Shown here piece after piece: positions 12,001 through 27,000 of a stretch of DNA of 64,000 bases (position 1 is its first letter; every line of letters begins with the position of its first letter). This DNA is from Prostheceraeus crozeri (lineage: Eukaryota; Platyhelminthes; Polycladida; Euryleptidae), in the NCBI GenBank assembly GCA_907163375.1, contig CAJQUW010000952.1:72001-136000 (forward strand). The letters are read 5' to 3'. Both the position numbers and the translations under genes were made by a program. The notes beneath the pieces are model-generated. The model was given only the letters and a program-made list of their open reading frames with translations, was not told the DNA's origin and ran no database searches.

Positions 12001-15000
12001 AATCACCTCTCGACGTTAGTTCTTCACGCCGAGAAATTTATGCTTATGAAACGGCGTAACAGTGCGAAGCACAGAATTAGACAGCTTGCTCGTTCAGTCT
12101 GTGGTGAGAAGTCTTGATTCCAAGTGAAATATCGCACCAATCATGTCTATATTTTGCGCCATTAAATGCTCCGAGCCCGATTTGTGTATCCCTTTATCCA
12201 CATTGGTAGTTATCCTTCATCGTTGCAAATTTTCCCTCAGTCACTTACTACTTATATAAATTGCATTAGTAGTTACACATCATTACTCTTTTCATCTTGC
12301 GATATCTGCTGATTTCTATGTGAATAACGTCAAAAAATTCCTACTATAGGTTAAAGGCTGCCAAAACATGTCGTTTTTTATCAATGAACGCTATCTAACT
12401 TCTTCAAGCAATATGTTCTCGTAATTGCTCAGCTATCGAACATTAGGCAGCCAATTTAGCGATAGCCCGTCAATCTGTGTGAAGTTTCAGCTACTGATAA
12501 TGCACAAATTCTCCTGAAAAGTTTATGAAGGTTCTTTTATACGCTTGCTATCTTTTAACATAATGATTGAAGTGGTTTACATTATGAATAGCGCGCAATT
12601 ATCTGAATTCTTCAAATGTGAAGGAATCGTGGTGATCAGAGGAAATCACAGCAATCCGCAAGCGATGAAGGACTACTTTTTTATTTGACTAATGCAATAT
12701 ACTCTCTTTCTGGCCATCTGCTATGTTCCTCCATAGTTCATCGTTATGTGTTTGATTTCACTTCTAGCAAACCGAGGAGCTTAAATTATCACATCCCACG
12801 CATCTTTGGCGCTACTTACTTGCACAGACTTCGCTCACTGAATGAGTGAGATCGCAGATTGTCTGTTATTTATGCTGCTTTTTATGTTAGACCAATAGAG
12901 ATCAAGAGAGCCTCTATCAAGCGGTTTGTTAAAGCGTGTGCTTAAACCGTTTTACATAAAACGTCAAAATATCGAGTGAAGTAAAGACAATAATGTTAAG
13001 AATTTCATCACATAAAACAAAGTGAAAACTAGACAGGTTGATAGGAAACTATCGGGGTCTACAAACTTACGAAGAGAATGTGTAGAATCTGAAAATCAAA
13101 ACTGTTCAGATCAGTTCTATGAATGAGGCAGCAGTGCAGAGTTCACTAGTACTTCTTCAGTCATCAAGTAAGACGATCACATCTATGTGAATTCATTTGT
13201 TTTCGTATAATTATTTAAGGATCATGATTATAGAAGATGCGATAGAAAGATGGATTTAATGATCGGAGTACCTGTTTGTATTGGGTTAAGTTCAACAAAT
13301 TCAGTTTTAATCTGATGATATCTTTCTATTCATGATCATCATCCACAAGGATAAATAAATGCAGAGAAGGTTGTTGCGGAGTCTTTCAACTTGTTCATCC
13401 TTTATAGATGTCATGAGCTATTTTGAGCCGTACTGACGAACGGTTGTAGGGCGAAGCGAAGTGTCTACGGCTGCCAAAGAATTTAGAATTATAATATTTT
13501 GGTGATGCATAAACTCATGCAAGTGAAACAATGTTGTGGGAGTAAGTTGACCAAATGTATTTATAGATGGAAGGGCTATAAAACTTCCTTAGCAATTTCC
13601 ATATAGTACTGTGAAAGAGTTCATGAAAAATCTTGTTTTGATAAGGTTTAAACACATAACTTTTCAAGACAGAGTGCATCATAAAGTCATACTTATAAAG
13701 CAAACTGTAGACTAATTCCCTTTGCTACTGGCAAACTTCATCCCGAATTACCTTTCTCATCGGATGACGAGAAACTTAGGCTTCTAGTTAGAGAACCGCG
13801 TAACTCACTTAAGTTGCTCCAGGTTGGAGTTCAAATATGATCGCGAAGACTGCGAAAACAAGTTAAAACTTCATCTGCATAAATAACATCAACTTAAATC
13901 AACTTATTTTACCCTCCTAATTCATCATTAGGAAAAGGATGTAAATTTCTACATAATTGTGACATAACGAGAATCTTTAATGAGTAGTATTTGAAGATTA
14001 TAATTGCGAATGTCTTGCAAATGTCTGAAAAATAGTTCAAAATAACTATCACACAAAAATGCTTGCAAAAAGTGGCAAAATTGAAAGCATCGACAAAAGT
14101 GCTTTCCAAGTAAATATAACTTTACAATGAGCAAAATCCGCTGCAGCTAAAAGTCAAAACAGCGCCGTTGAGACGGCTTTGCTTTAAAAAGAACCACAAC
14201 AGAAATGCAACTATTGAATTTAAATTGCTGATTACTGTTAGTTTGAACTTTGTCATTGAACCTTTCTGTCAACATGATTGATAATATTTTGATATATTCC
14301 GTGTGTTTTATTCTGTGTATCAGTAACATTTATTTTCGTCAAAATAACAACTTCTAATTGATAATGCATTTTATTTGAAAGAACATCATAAGCTTATGTT
14401 ATATTACGTGATATTGTCTGTGTATCCCCCTCCCCCAATGTGACACTGCGTGATACATCGGTTGAACCACCCCTCCCCCCTTACGTATCACGTAATATGT
14501 GCACGACCTCTTATTTTGATATATTCCGTGAGTTTCATTGATTTTCTTTATGATGCATGTAATTTATAAGAATTTTGTTGTGGATCTTTTTGACTTTTAT
14601 CATTCTTACTCGAATGTCACCAATTTTAACTCAACTATTCTCTTGTTCTAACTTTGGCATGGTTTCTACTTGAACTTTATTACAATTTACTATATTTAGT
14701 TTTAAAAGATCTTCTATTTGTCATCCTTTATAAAAATTTTGTTTTTATCATTTATTTCGCATTTCAAAAATCAATCAAAGTACATTTTTATTTCAAAATT
14801 TATTGTAAGATTATGACCTCATTTCCTCTCAATCAGTAGGTACTGTAAAAGAAAGAATGAGAATAAGAACTTACCTGATGTTGCCGTTTGATTGAATCGC
14901 AGCTTTCCAGTGCTGTTAGCAGCGTACAGTTCCACAGTGCTGGCTGGCATTGTAGCTAAGGTTAACCTCCTGCCAGGCAGAATATGCAGCAATAAAATAG

Positions 15001-18000
15001 CTGCAAACTGGAATAAGGATAATAAAGCATCAAACAACATCAACATCTTGTAAAGATTAATAAATATGTAAGTTAAGTATTCATCTGTGATGTTAATAGA
15101 ATATTTAAAAATCTCCGAGATCGGTTGAAAACATTTGCTATTGTTTAAAACAAGCCAGGAGGACAATAGTGTTCATGTGTAGACATAGAAATTGACAACA
15201 ATAAAACCTCTAGAATGGAAATTAAGCTTCATGCAATGCACAGTAACGGCACATAAATCGCACGCATTTTCACTTAGATGCACCTGCCAACGTCTGTATG
15301 ATTGGGTTAGAATCAGTCACATGTGTAAATCGAAGCTTTTATGCCTGTAGAGGTGCACTTGTTTACGGCGTATCATTGTTTTCAATGTGCATGTCCACGG
15401 ACCTTAATGCATAGAAATAGATTGTTTATTTGAAGTTGACAAGAATGGAAATTGACTCAAGGTCGCGGCACATCCGGGGGAACTAAGTTGGGGCATGAAC
15501 CACCAATGAAAAGCTTCGATTTACTCATGTGACTGATTCTAACCCAATGATACAGACGTTGGCAGGTGCATCTAAGTGAAAATGCGTGCGATTTATGTGC
15601 CGTTATTGTACATTGCATGAAGCCTAATTTCCATTCTAGAGGTTTTATTGTTATCAATTTCTATTCCCTAGTTGGATTTCTATATTGTCATCTGTACCGC
15701 AGCTGATCAAGAAGCAAGGCAATTATCCTTGACGGCATCATCAACCGATGTGGTGGTTAAATGTGGATTCTTTTAGATGTGCAAAAATATCGAGGACAAC
15801 ACATATTACTATATATCTATATAACTAAAAGTACTTCAAGTAACGAAAGAAGGTCTTTTATCAAATTTTATTATATATATATACGAGTATATATATATGT
15901 ATCCAACTGGTGGGATGCTTCGTAAACGATTAACTTTGCAAACAACACATAAGCAAAACTAATTAGGCCTTTTTAAGTAAGCACATAACATCATACGCCA
16001 TTAGTGGAACAAATAAATCCAGAGCGGCTCCCATCTAATGTACCAAATACCGCCACTGTGTAAAAGGTAATTAAAGGGTTAGCAAAATCATTAGTAGTAA
16101 GTTCTATCGGGAGATGAAAGAAGGCCATCTAATTGCTATGTATAATTCCGAACTCAATAAGCAGTAATTTCTTTTTGGTATTTTCTGCCATATTTCTTTG
16201 TCAATACATGTCCTAATTTCTATGTTTGTATAATTTTGAAATACAAATCATTCCCTTTGACAAGCTCTCGAAGAGCAGAAACCGGTCAGAGAATAAGAGA
16301 TTTCTGAGTTTTCCTTTGGAATTTGGTATTTTATTTTACACCCATTTATTGCCTTTATTCGGTTTTATATATAAATGTATGTATGATAACTGAACTTTGC
16401 TTTCCTCACCGATGATTCATTTTCCAAGAGAAAACAAATCATGGCTGCTTTCAAATGGCAGACATGCTTTAAAAATATTCTCTCAAAGTATTTGAAACAA
16501 ACAATATCTAACACGTAATGCTGTAAGTGTGCGTATATCGAGATAACTGTGCGCATAACAAAGTTACACGGAATTTGTTTGCATTATAAATTTCTACAAG
16601 TGTATCTACTTTATGGAATATGAGATTAACAAACAATTTTTCAGGCGGTTGCTTCTGTTCGAAAAATACTAGCTATTTTCCTGAGACAGGAAATATCAAC
16701 TTTTCCTTCCTCAGCTATGTTGTACAGCCCGAGCGCAGCGAGGCATGCCAGATAGCTAAGGGAGGAGACGTTTATTTCCTCTCGAAAGAATGTAGCTTTT
16801 CATTTTGTGACTTTTAGATGTCTATTGTTCACTATGAAATTGTCAAATCTATGAATGAGCTGATCCAGGGACTATATCGATATCTTTGTAGTCTCTGGCT
16901 AATCATAGCTTCCTTATAGACTTCTATGATTTTTTCTACACAGAAGCTTACACACGAAAAGTTAACTGCGAGAAGAAAAGTTAGCTTTGCGTAGGACTGA
17001 AAAATTAATTCTTCCTCTCAGCAGTTTACATAGAAGAGATATCTTTTCACGACCACACAAAATGAAAAGCATTTTCTCACCTCTGATGAAGACGAGATTG
17101 CGGTAGGGAACACAGCTGGAGCGAATACGGTTACTTCCGTCTTATTCAGGCCATCAATGTAGTTTTTACAAATGGTATTGGTATTACACGCTGTCAGGAA
17201 AGCTCTGGAAAAAATGAACAACTTCAAGACATTCCCTGAGAATTTCAAATTTGGCACTCACGCAGCTTTCGATTGAAGAATGGTTTTCACGGATCTGTAT
17301 AACAGGTTCAAAGGTTGATTTATAACAATCATCACACCATTTCCAAGTGGTTGAGTTGGACCCAGTACCTGGGCTGTGACGCCGCCAACGGAGACGAAGA
17401 CTAAAATACAAAATTACATAGTGAAAGGAATGGAATTTGATGATTACAAGGTGTCAACAAAATTCAGTACCGTACCATCCCCATAGAAATATAACATAAG
17501 AAAAGCATTTATTTTTTTAGGAATGAAAATCATAAATTTAGAAAAATCAATTTCCAGTTGAATATAAAAAGTTCACGAATGAAAAATATGAAAAATGTAA
17601 TGAAGTGAATAAGTAATAAAATTCGAATTTTTGTGTGATAGACATTAAGCGTTATTCACATAGAGATGTCACAAACGGAATGAAGGCATTCTTTTTTCTT
17701 TGAGTGCGGCAAAGTGGAACAAGGAACGTTCCTGTATTTGTGAGGATTTGGGTATCAGATCTCCTAGACAGTCACCATCTTCATGTGCTGCCTTCAAAAA
17801 AGAGACGCCTGCTAAGTTCATGTCGTCGAATGGTAATTTCGTCGCTTGAGCAGTAGCAAATATTCACACTGTCATGAAAAATAATGCGATGAGCACGCTT
17901 ATCGATCCTTGATAATTGTTGGGACAAAAGGTGATTTAAACCAATAAAACATAGAAAAAAATATTCCAAAATGGACCTGATGTATGCAATGTACAGCAAA

Positions 18001-21000
18001 ATGCATCTCAGCTTTGGAAACATAAAATTTTTATCTCCGCAGACAATAAAGACATGGATTTGCTTTCTATGTATTGCATTCGATATGAGCGTTCCAAGTA
18101 AGGTCCTTCATAATAGTTACACCAAGAATGACAGATTGATCTACCACATTTAATTCAAACCATAGAGTAGGGATATATAGGTAGAGTGTCGACTCAAAAA
18201 AGTATGTATACAGTGAAAATTTTTATATGAAAAGATTGTTTTTTGCAGAGATTACGTTCCCGTGGTCCAAAAACTAATTTTGGCAGTTTTTTAAAAAAGT
18301 CAAAATTTTGCCAATTTACTACCGAGATGACTCCGCGTTATAAGTAGTATAAAACCAGTTGAATATCAAAAGAAATGAATATTTGCTAATAAGCATCCTA
18401 ACTAAGCGGAAATTAAGCTGATTATCAATGGAATTTCATGATCCGTGTCATAATGGAAGTTTTCATGAAAAAGTCGCGATATTATTCGTGTTTTCTTGGC
18501 TGAAATTGCAAGTTTTTTATTCAATCTTCACCGGCATGACTTTATGATTCACTAGATTCATGTTTCATTTCTTGAATCTAAGAAGTGCTGTGGATCCATT
18601 TACATCTTTCAAAAACTGAAATCATTGTCTTTGATTATGTGATTTGGTCTGCAATGGCAGGTTGCCTGTGATATGATCACGCTTAAGAAAACACTCTTGA
18701 GGTTGAGCATGAAAGTATAATTGCAACCTGTCGAATTGCTACTTTAACAAACATTGCCCTCCAAGGCTTTCATGGCACGGACGATCTGTAAAATGCTATC
18801 ATTCGTTCCGCATTACAATCATGATCAGTCACCTGCGTGGTAATTTCTGCAAAACCCTTGAGTTAATTTAATAAAATCGAAAGTGTACACACATAGGGGA
18901 TTTAATAAATGCGGAGTTACCACTCTACCTATTATGCCTACTCTATGATTTAAACGAAGTAAAATTTAAAACAAAAAATTTACCGTTGATTTATACAAGT
19001 TAAAATAAAAGCACTTTATACCGACCGATAGAAGGTCTTCAGAGAATCATCATGGGCCCTTACTTTTCTGAAATGCTGTGTTAAGATATATTGTAGAGTT
19101 GAAAGTTGTCGTGGCTAGACCCTTCTTCTTCAGCAATGTTTCAATGTCCACATTTTCACGATATTTCATCCACGAAGAAAATATCACCTGTTTAGCTGCT
19201 ACATGACTCATTAGAAACTGAAATGCAAAAGTATGAAAGTGAATGCATAAGTCCTTTACTATAATGTGTGCGATATTCTGCACGGTTAGAGCATCATGAC
19301 AAAGTGAGCATGATGACGATGATAAACAGTTATGAGAGCAGTGGCTTAGTGCTGCCTCTATGTAATGGATAGAAGATGGCTATGCGATTCACTGGGATAT
19401 AGAGAGGGAAATTATTTGATGAATTCCGAGGGCTTTGGTCCGAGGAATATTTCAAATAATTTCACGAACAATGTCAGAGAATCGTATAGCCATCCTTTAT
19501 CCGTTATAAAGTATGCCAGATTATTAGGACCACAGATATCCGCGATAAAATCCCTCTCTACCTAGATTTTCCATGGGAACAGATTCTATTAGATATAGAA
19601 GGGATTCTGAAATACGATTCTACAACTATGTAATAATCTGGTATACTTTATACGTGCGGAGGTTCGGGAGACCTGGGGCGACCACACAGAAACACTGCTA
19701 GACTAACAAATCTCTAACAGCATCACTAACCCATTGTGGTGCGCACTGAAGGAATGTTTACAGCAAGTCAGTCTTGGTTAAAAATGTTATGTTGGTCTTT
19801 TTTATCAAAAATGTTCATGTTTGGTATCTCCAGAATCCTTGCGATGTAAGGAGTGGGAATATTTAAGATTTATTCTAATCTGTTCAATACTTCTTTTTCA
19901 AACCTCTTCATCATTTTTGCTCATTTCCGCTTAAGTGCAGAAATAATCAAGAGAGCAATCGGCAGTCACTGTGAGAGAACAAAGATTTTTTGTTGTTGTT
20001 TTTTATTGTCTTGTTTTGAACCTTCGTTGACATCACATGTTGTTTGTGTACTTAAGCTGAAATGAGAAAGACATAAAGAAGAAGTTTAAAAGACAACTAT
20101 TTGAACTCATTTGAATAAAACTTGATTATTCGCACTCCTTACATCGCTAGGATTCTGAAGATACCAAACATGAATAATTTTGAAGAAAAAGTGAGAAAGG
20201 GAAATTATAAGTTTCGCCATAAGCAATTCGAAGTCACATTTTGACTGATAAATGATGTCATAGTTCGTGAGACGATCGTGAGATGATGGTGACGTCATGT
20301 ATGGGAGACTGATGTAATGTTACAATGTAGAGAACCCTACACACACACAGACGAGACAACAGCGGCAAAGCTCAAAGCACCTGCAGGCCCCACGGGTCTT
20401 AAGACCTAAAATAACACATACAGGTGTGGCATCTAAGCGTCTCAAGAAATTACAAAAAAGTGCAAAATGCGTGCTTGCACTTAGTATTTTAAGTCAATCG
20501 CCGTCAGCATATTACGCCATACCTCAAGAGGCTGAAGTGGCTTTCAATTCTTCACCGCATTGAACTATAAGTTGGTAGTTTGTCGTACAAAAGATATCAT
20601 TTGCGATCACCTCTGTATATTTCTAAGCCATTGCAAGTTCGTTTTCCTTCACGCCATGATCTCGAGGTGGTCGAGCATTCAGTTTCAATGGCCCTACAGT
20701 ATCGAAATGCATCCCTCAATGTATTCGAAATGCAAACTGTTTGCTGCCTTTCAAGTGTTGGAGGAAGATTCTGATGAACAAAGTTTTATCAAATCTCAAC
20801 AGATGTAACCACCACGAGACATGTTTCGGCCTGTTGGGCCTCATCAGTCGTGGGTAGGTTTGAACCAGCGACGTTGGAGCTAGAGGACGTGCAAGCATAC
20901 CCTCTAACCACAAGGCCACCGGACCATCTGTTGAGAGCGTGAATTAGCCAGGAAGGCACTGCTTTAACGCAGGCACGTGGAGGGTGGACTGCATTCTGCA

Positions 21001-24000
21001 ATCACTTAATACCGCATCCGAGATTGAGGCGCTACTCATTACATGATAAGAGTAATGCCTTGTGGTTAGAGGGTATGCTTGCACGTCAGTAGTAACAAAA
21101 GGTCCAGAATAAACACAGCGCGCCCCCCCCCCTCTGGAACGACAGAGGTTGTGGTCTGTCGTGGTGTGCCGGCCAGGTTGGTTCACAACATGTTCGCTGA
21201 CTCCCCCCCCCCTGCAACGACAGAGTGTGAGACTCGAGTGAGTTGGTCCGACCGCCTGGTTGACTTGGGCGACCGTCCAGGTTGACGTGGGCGACCGTCT
21301 AGGTTGACGTGGGCGACCGTCTAGGTTGACATGGGCGACCGTCTAGGTTGTCGTGGATGGTGAAATGGCTGCCAGATTCGGATTCAGCGTAAAATTCTGC
21401 ATCTGTGGTGTGATTTCCAGCTCAATCGGCGAGAAAAACTGTTTCTTCAAAATTTTGGCAGAGTTAAAATGTGGGACGTTTTGATGTGTAGGGCCCAAAC
21501 GTATCCTCGGATGAGAAAACGGAGGCCAGATTCGGATTCAGCGTGAAATTCTGCATCTGTATGGTGAATTTGAAAGCAATCGGAGAGAAAAAATTTTTCG
21601 CTGACGTCCCCCCCCCTCTGGACAGCTTGCTTCGATTTTGGCTTCCAGTGGACGGATTTTGTTGTGCGATAGCTCGTTTGAAAGCTAAGAGTGAGACGAA
21701 TTCAGTGAAAGAATCGGCTTGTTCCTATCTGTCTTCGTTTAGATGTGAGACGCCATTTAAGATTTTGGGACATTGGCGAAAAACGACAGAGTTAGAATTT
21801 GGGATGTTTTGGGCTGTAGCTTCAAAACGAACCATCGGATGGGAAAACGGATTTCAGATTTGGAATCAGCGTCAGATTCTTTATCTGTATGGTGAGTTTC
21901 AAGTCAATCGGAGAGAAAAAATTTTCACTGACGTCCCCCTCCCTTTGTTCTAACTTTGGTTCTAGTGGACGGATTTTGTTCGTTCGACTTGCATTGGAAA
22001 GAGGATGAAACACTGCTCGACCGCATTTTTCGTTGCGAGTCAATCGGAGCAGCCGTTCAAAAGTTAGAGCGGTTACAAGATTTTAGGTCGGAGCTCGCTT
22101 ACCTGAAAAATCCTAAGTGTCAGAGTGAGTTTGTATGGGTAAAATTTTGAAAATTTTCCAAAGTGTAGAATTTCGACCTGGGACCGTCACCAAAACATTT
22201 TTCATCAAATTTTGAAATTTCACTGACGTCCCCCCCCTTTGTTCTAACTTTGGTTCTAGTGGACGGATTTTGTTCGTTCGACTTGCATTGGAAAGAGGAT
22301 GAAACACTGCTCGACCGCATTTTTCGTTGCGAGTCAATCGGAGCAGCCGTTCAAAAGTTAGAGCGGTTACAAGATTTTAGGTCGGAGCTTACCGGAAAAA
22401 TTTTAAGTGTCAGAGTGAGTTTGTATGGGTAAAATTTTGAAAATTTTCCAAAGTGTAGAATTTCGACCTGGGACCGTCACCAAAACATTTTTCATCAAAA
22501 TTTGAAATTTCACTGACGTCCCCCCCCCTTTGTTCTAACTTTGGTTCTAGTGGACGGATTTTGTTCGTTCGACTTGCATTGGAAAGAGGATGAAACACTG
22601 CTCGACCGCATTTTTCGTTGCGAGTCAATCGGAGCAGCCGTTCAAAAGTTAGAGCGGTTACAAGATTTTAGGTCGGAGCTCGCTTACCTGAAAAAATCCT
22701 AAGTGTCAGAGTGAGTTTGTATGGGTAAAATTTTGAAAATTTTCCAAAGTGTAGAATTTCGACCTGGGACCATCACCAAAACATTTTTCATCAAATTTTG
22801 AAATTTCACTGACGTCCCCCCCCTCCCCCCCCTCTGGACAGCTTGCTTCGATTTTGGCTTCCAGTGGACGGATTTTGTCGTGCGATAGCTCGTTTGAAAG
22901 CTAAGAGTGAGACAAATTCAGTGAAAGAATCGGCTTGTTCCTATCTGTCTTCGTTTAGATGTGAGATGCCATTTAAGATTTTGGGACATTGGCGAAAAAC
23001 GACAGAGTTAGAATTTGGGACGTTTTGGGCTCTAGCTTCAAAACGAAGCATCGGATGGGAAAACGGATTTCAGATTTGGAATCAGCGTCAGATTCTTTAT
23101 CTGTATGGTGAGTTTCATGTCAATCGGAGAGTTTCAAGTCATCAGCGAGAAAAATTTTCAACATTTTTCGGAAAAACGACAGAGTTAGAATTTTTGCGAT
23201 GGCTGCCTACTGTAGAGCCAAAACGAAGCATCGGATGGGAAAACGGAGGCCAGATTCGGATTCAGCGTCAAATTCTACATGGAAATGGTGTATTTCCAGC
23301 TCAATCGGAGCACTAGAACCGGAGATAGACGGGATTTTTAGTGTTTGGATGATGGGTATTACGTCATCAGCTGATCGCCACACACTATATAAGCTGGGAA
23401 CCGACGGAGACTTGTCATTTAGAGGAGAACGATTGTCAGAGGTAGGTCGTCTCTCTGAGCTCCGATGATAGCTTCGGACATTCCAAATTCCAAGTTTCTG
23501 TAAGAAACCGACTTAGAAAATTTCATTGCTGATATCAGCTAAGCCGTCAGACTTAGAGGTTCGCCAGGAGATGGCCTTCGTCTCCAGGCCATAAAAGACT
23601 CCAAAACTTTAAAGGCTCGTAACTTTGCTTCTACAAGTCCGTTTGACTTGATTCAAAAAAGGTTCGGTCGCTATTGACCTGCCCTAAGTGATGGACTACT
23701 TATAAAATTTCATAAGTAGTGCTAAAAAGTTGAAAATTTTAAATTCACTAGTTTTGGAGGTTTTCTGGGGTTTTCGACCCTGCTGAAGTCAATGAAAGCA
23801 TTTTTAATGATGTCTGAGCAAGTCTTCTCATGGTATAAGCGGCTTTTCACTGAAAGCGAGCAAGACACGGAGAGTTTTGCTGTAATATTCCACTGACAGG
23901 GTGTTCCTTCGGGACGGCGGACGATGCCGTAGTGATAAGTGTGGCAAGGGAATGTGTCATATTTAAGACCGTAACCGCTGGGACAACTCATGTCTCATGT

Positions 24001-27000
24001 TGGGCATTTGACACAGCTCTCAACGTAGCACTTTGAACGCCAATCGGTTGAGTCTTAGCTATCTTGTCATGGGTGGCCTCTAAACATCTCCATTGCAAAA
24101 CGCTGGTGAATCAAGCTCTCTACGGCTTGCTATCAAGCAGATCAAAGCAATAACTTGGGATGTTTCCTCAAGGTTTTCAAGTATGCTGAGTTCAAATCTG
24201 CTATCAGATTTCAAATTTAACTAAGACTAAGGCAGCTTTGAGGGGTTAGATCCCAGCTACTGTTCACTACCTTTGACTCGGCGTTGCTGTTACCACTTCG
24301 GGGCAGTGACAATGATGTCTTCAGCTGTAAAGAGCGGGTATCGGGGAAGATCTCTCACTTCCCTAGTGATCAGTACAAGGCCTTCGGGCTGTCGACGGGA
24401 TCGAGTGCCACTCACTACACTCAAATCTATCATTCCTCACTAAGTGTAAATTACTGACTATACATTTGTCCTGCCATCAGGTTATTTTTGACTTGCTATC
24501 TAGTTGAATAGTCTCTTGCTATCAAGAGATTCACTTCTACTCATAAAGCACATCATCGCTGTAATACCTCCTTTGCTCGAGCGTTCCTTCGGGACGGCGG
24601 GTACTGCCGTAGAGGGATTGTGTTGCACGGGTTGTTCGTCGTTTGTTAGACCGAAACCTCTGAGCCGTTGCTCATGTTGGGCGTTCGACTTCATACTCAA
24701 CGTGACGCTTTCTTTCGCCAGGTCAGAGTACTTCAGCCATTCGACAAAGGTTAGTCTTTATGATATGGAGTAGAGTGAAATGTAATTCATTAGATGTCCC
24801 TTCAATGATTGCTCCCATGATAAACGTTGATGAGACAAATGAAATGATTCTCATCTTCCCTTTTCAATGATTGAAATCTACTAACACACTACCGTATAAT
24901 CGGCCACTATGGGGCAAGACATGATAGAGCCTTCAATGCGCTTTGCCCTGGGCAGTCTTTAGACTGGCGAATACTATCATTAAGTTGAATCTGCTATCAG
25001 TCAACTTGAACGTTGCGTCGCATTAGAGGGGTATATAAACCACTGCCTCTCATTTCATTTCATTTCAATCATGCAGACGCCGAACAGTCAAGTCAGCTCT
25101 CCTCGCGGACCGCAGTTAAGGCCGCGAAAATTATTTGAGGAGTTTGTCAGGCTAGAGGAGCAAGACAGAGTTTTTAATAATCTTGCTCGGATTGGCAATC
25201 CGATGACAGCAACTGCTGTCAATCCAACGGAATGGCGCTACATTCCACTTTTTAGCCATGTACCAGTTAGTGTGGAAGTCGACAGTGTTACCAAAGAGAG
25301 AGTCAAAGACTCTCTCAGTAGAATTGGTAGGGTGTAAGATGACATTACTCCCGAGAACGAACCATCGGCTCTCTTAAGGACCACCATGGGGCAAGACATG
25401 ATAGAACCTCCTCGCGGTTTGCCCTGGGCAGTCTTCGGACTGGCGAATACTATCATTAAGTTGAATCTGCTATCAGTCAACTTGAACGTTGCAAATGAAG
25501 TTCGGTGTAATACTTCCTTTCGGCGGGCGTTCCTGTAAAGGGCGGCGGTGAAACCCGTAGCTATGTATACCGCAAGGGACATTTGGCAATGGTCAATCTT
25601 GTTAAACCTCTCTGCGTCATGTTTGCAAGTGATTGCCTCTGTCTCAACGTAGTATGCATTCGCGCCAGGGCGACATTTAGCCAACTGTCGAAGGTTGCCT
25701 AAAACTTTCCATTGCATACGTTATGAGAACAATGAGTTCTACCTGTCTCTATCAATGAGACGAATTGATGAATGGAATGAAATGGGAGGACACTCACGCG
25801 CCACACGCAACATAACACACTTCTCTCTTCCGTAGTCTAACAAGCACTTTACACATGGATCGCAGTCGATTGCTATCCCTGTATCAGAAGTGTAAGCTAT
25901 CTTAATTTTATTTGACACTATTTCATCTATCATCATCGTCCATATGAAATGTTTTAAGATTTACAAGTTAGAAATAAAGTTTCAATAGTGTATGCGTTAG
26001 AAATAAAGGTGTAACTGTTTGTAAAAATAAGATCGCAAGATTTACTAGTTTACAAGTTAGACTAAGTGTAAATTAAAAATAAAATTATAACTGTTTTTCA
26101 AGAGTTTACAAGTTAGAAATTTAAGTTTTAGAGCTGTTTGTATATCAAAATAAAGTTTCAAGAGTTTACAAGTTAGAAATAAAGTTTCATAGTGTATATG
26201 TTTAGAAATAAAGGTGCAACTGTTTGTAAAAAATAAGATCGCAAGATTTACTAGTTTACAAGTTAGACTAAGTGTAAATTTAAAAAATAAATTATAACTG
26301 TTCACGTGTTTTTAAAGCGTTGATGCAACGATGAACAATTAATAAGCTGAAAAGTTTTAGATTCACTTTAACATTATCATATGTTTACAGATAGAAATGT
26401 ATTACAGCAAAGCTACTTCATGAGTTAGTTTGCCAGAGTGTATCATCTCAAACTTTTTACTCCGACTGTGGAACATTGATTTCCATGATGAGAGATTTAA
26501 ATAGTTAGATTCGATGGCGAACAAGATTTACTAGTTTACAAGTTGGACAAAAGTGTTCTACTATTTGTAAATGAAAGATATCATTTCAACAGTTTACCAG
26601 TTAGAAATAAAGTTTCAACAGTCTACAAGGTTAAAAATAAAATCATAAATGTTTAAAGAGTTTACAAGTTAGAAATTAATTTTTAATGGTGTATACGTTA
26701 GAAATAAAGTTTTAGCTGTTTGTAATATCAAAATGAAGTTTCAAGAGTTTACAAGTTAGAAAATAAAATGAAGGTTCACAGTTTACAAAGTAAGAATAAA
26801 GGTCTATCTGTATGTTAGAAATAAAACAAAGTTTCAACCGTTTACAAGTTAAAAATAAAGTTTTATCTGTTTGTATGTTAGAAAGCGAATAAAGTTTCAA
26901 CCGTTAACAAGTTAAAAATAAAGTTTCAATAGTTTGCGAGTTAAGAATGAAGTTTCAGTAGTGTGTGTATATTAAGAATAAAGTTTTATCTGTTTGTATG

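Noticed and set aside
21543-23468. Long open frames in the left arm satellites (up to 157 codons) and their mirror frames at 41806-43502
   Set aside because: They follow the repeat units, change frame between units, occur in both arms because the arms are copies, and show no promoter, start context or known domain.
23870-25720. Self-splicing group I intron or known ribozyme
   Set aside because: I could not find the P7/P3 core, a hammerhead CTGATGA...GAAA core, or an HDV-type double pseudoknot. Only simple stems are supported.
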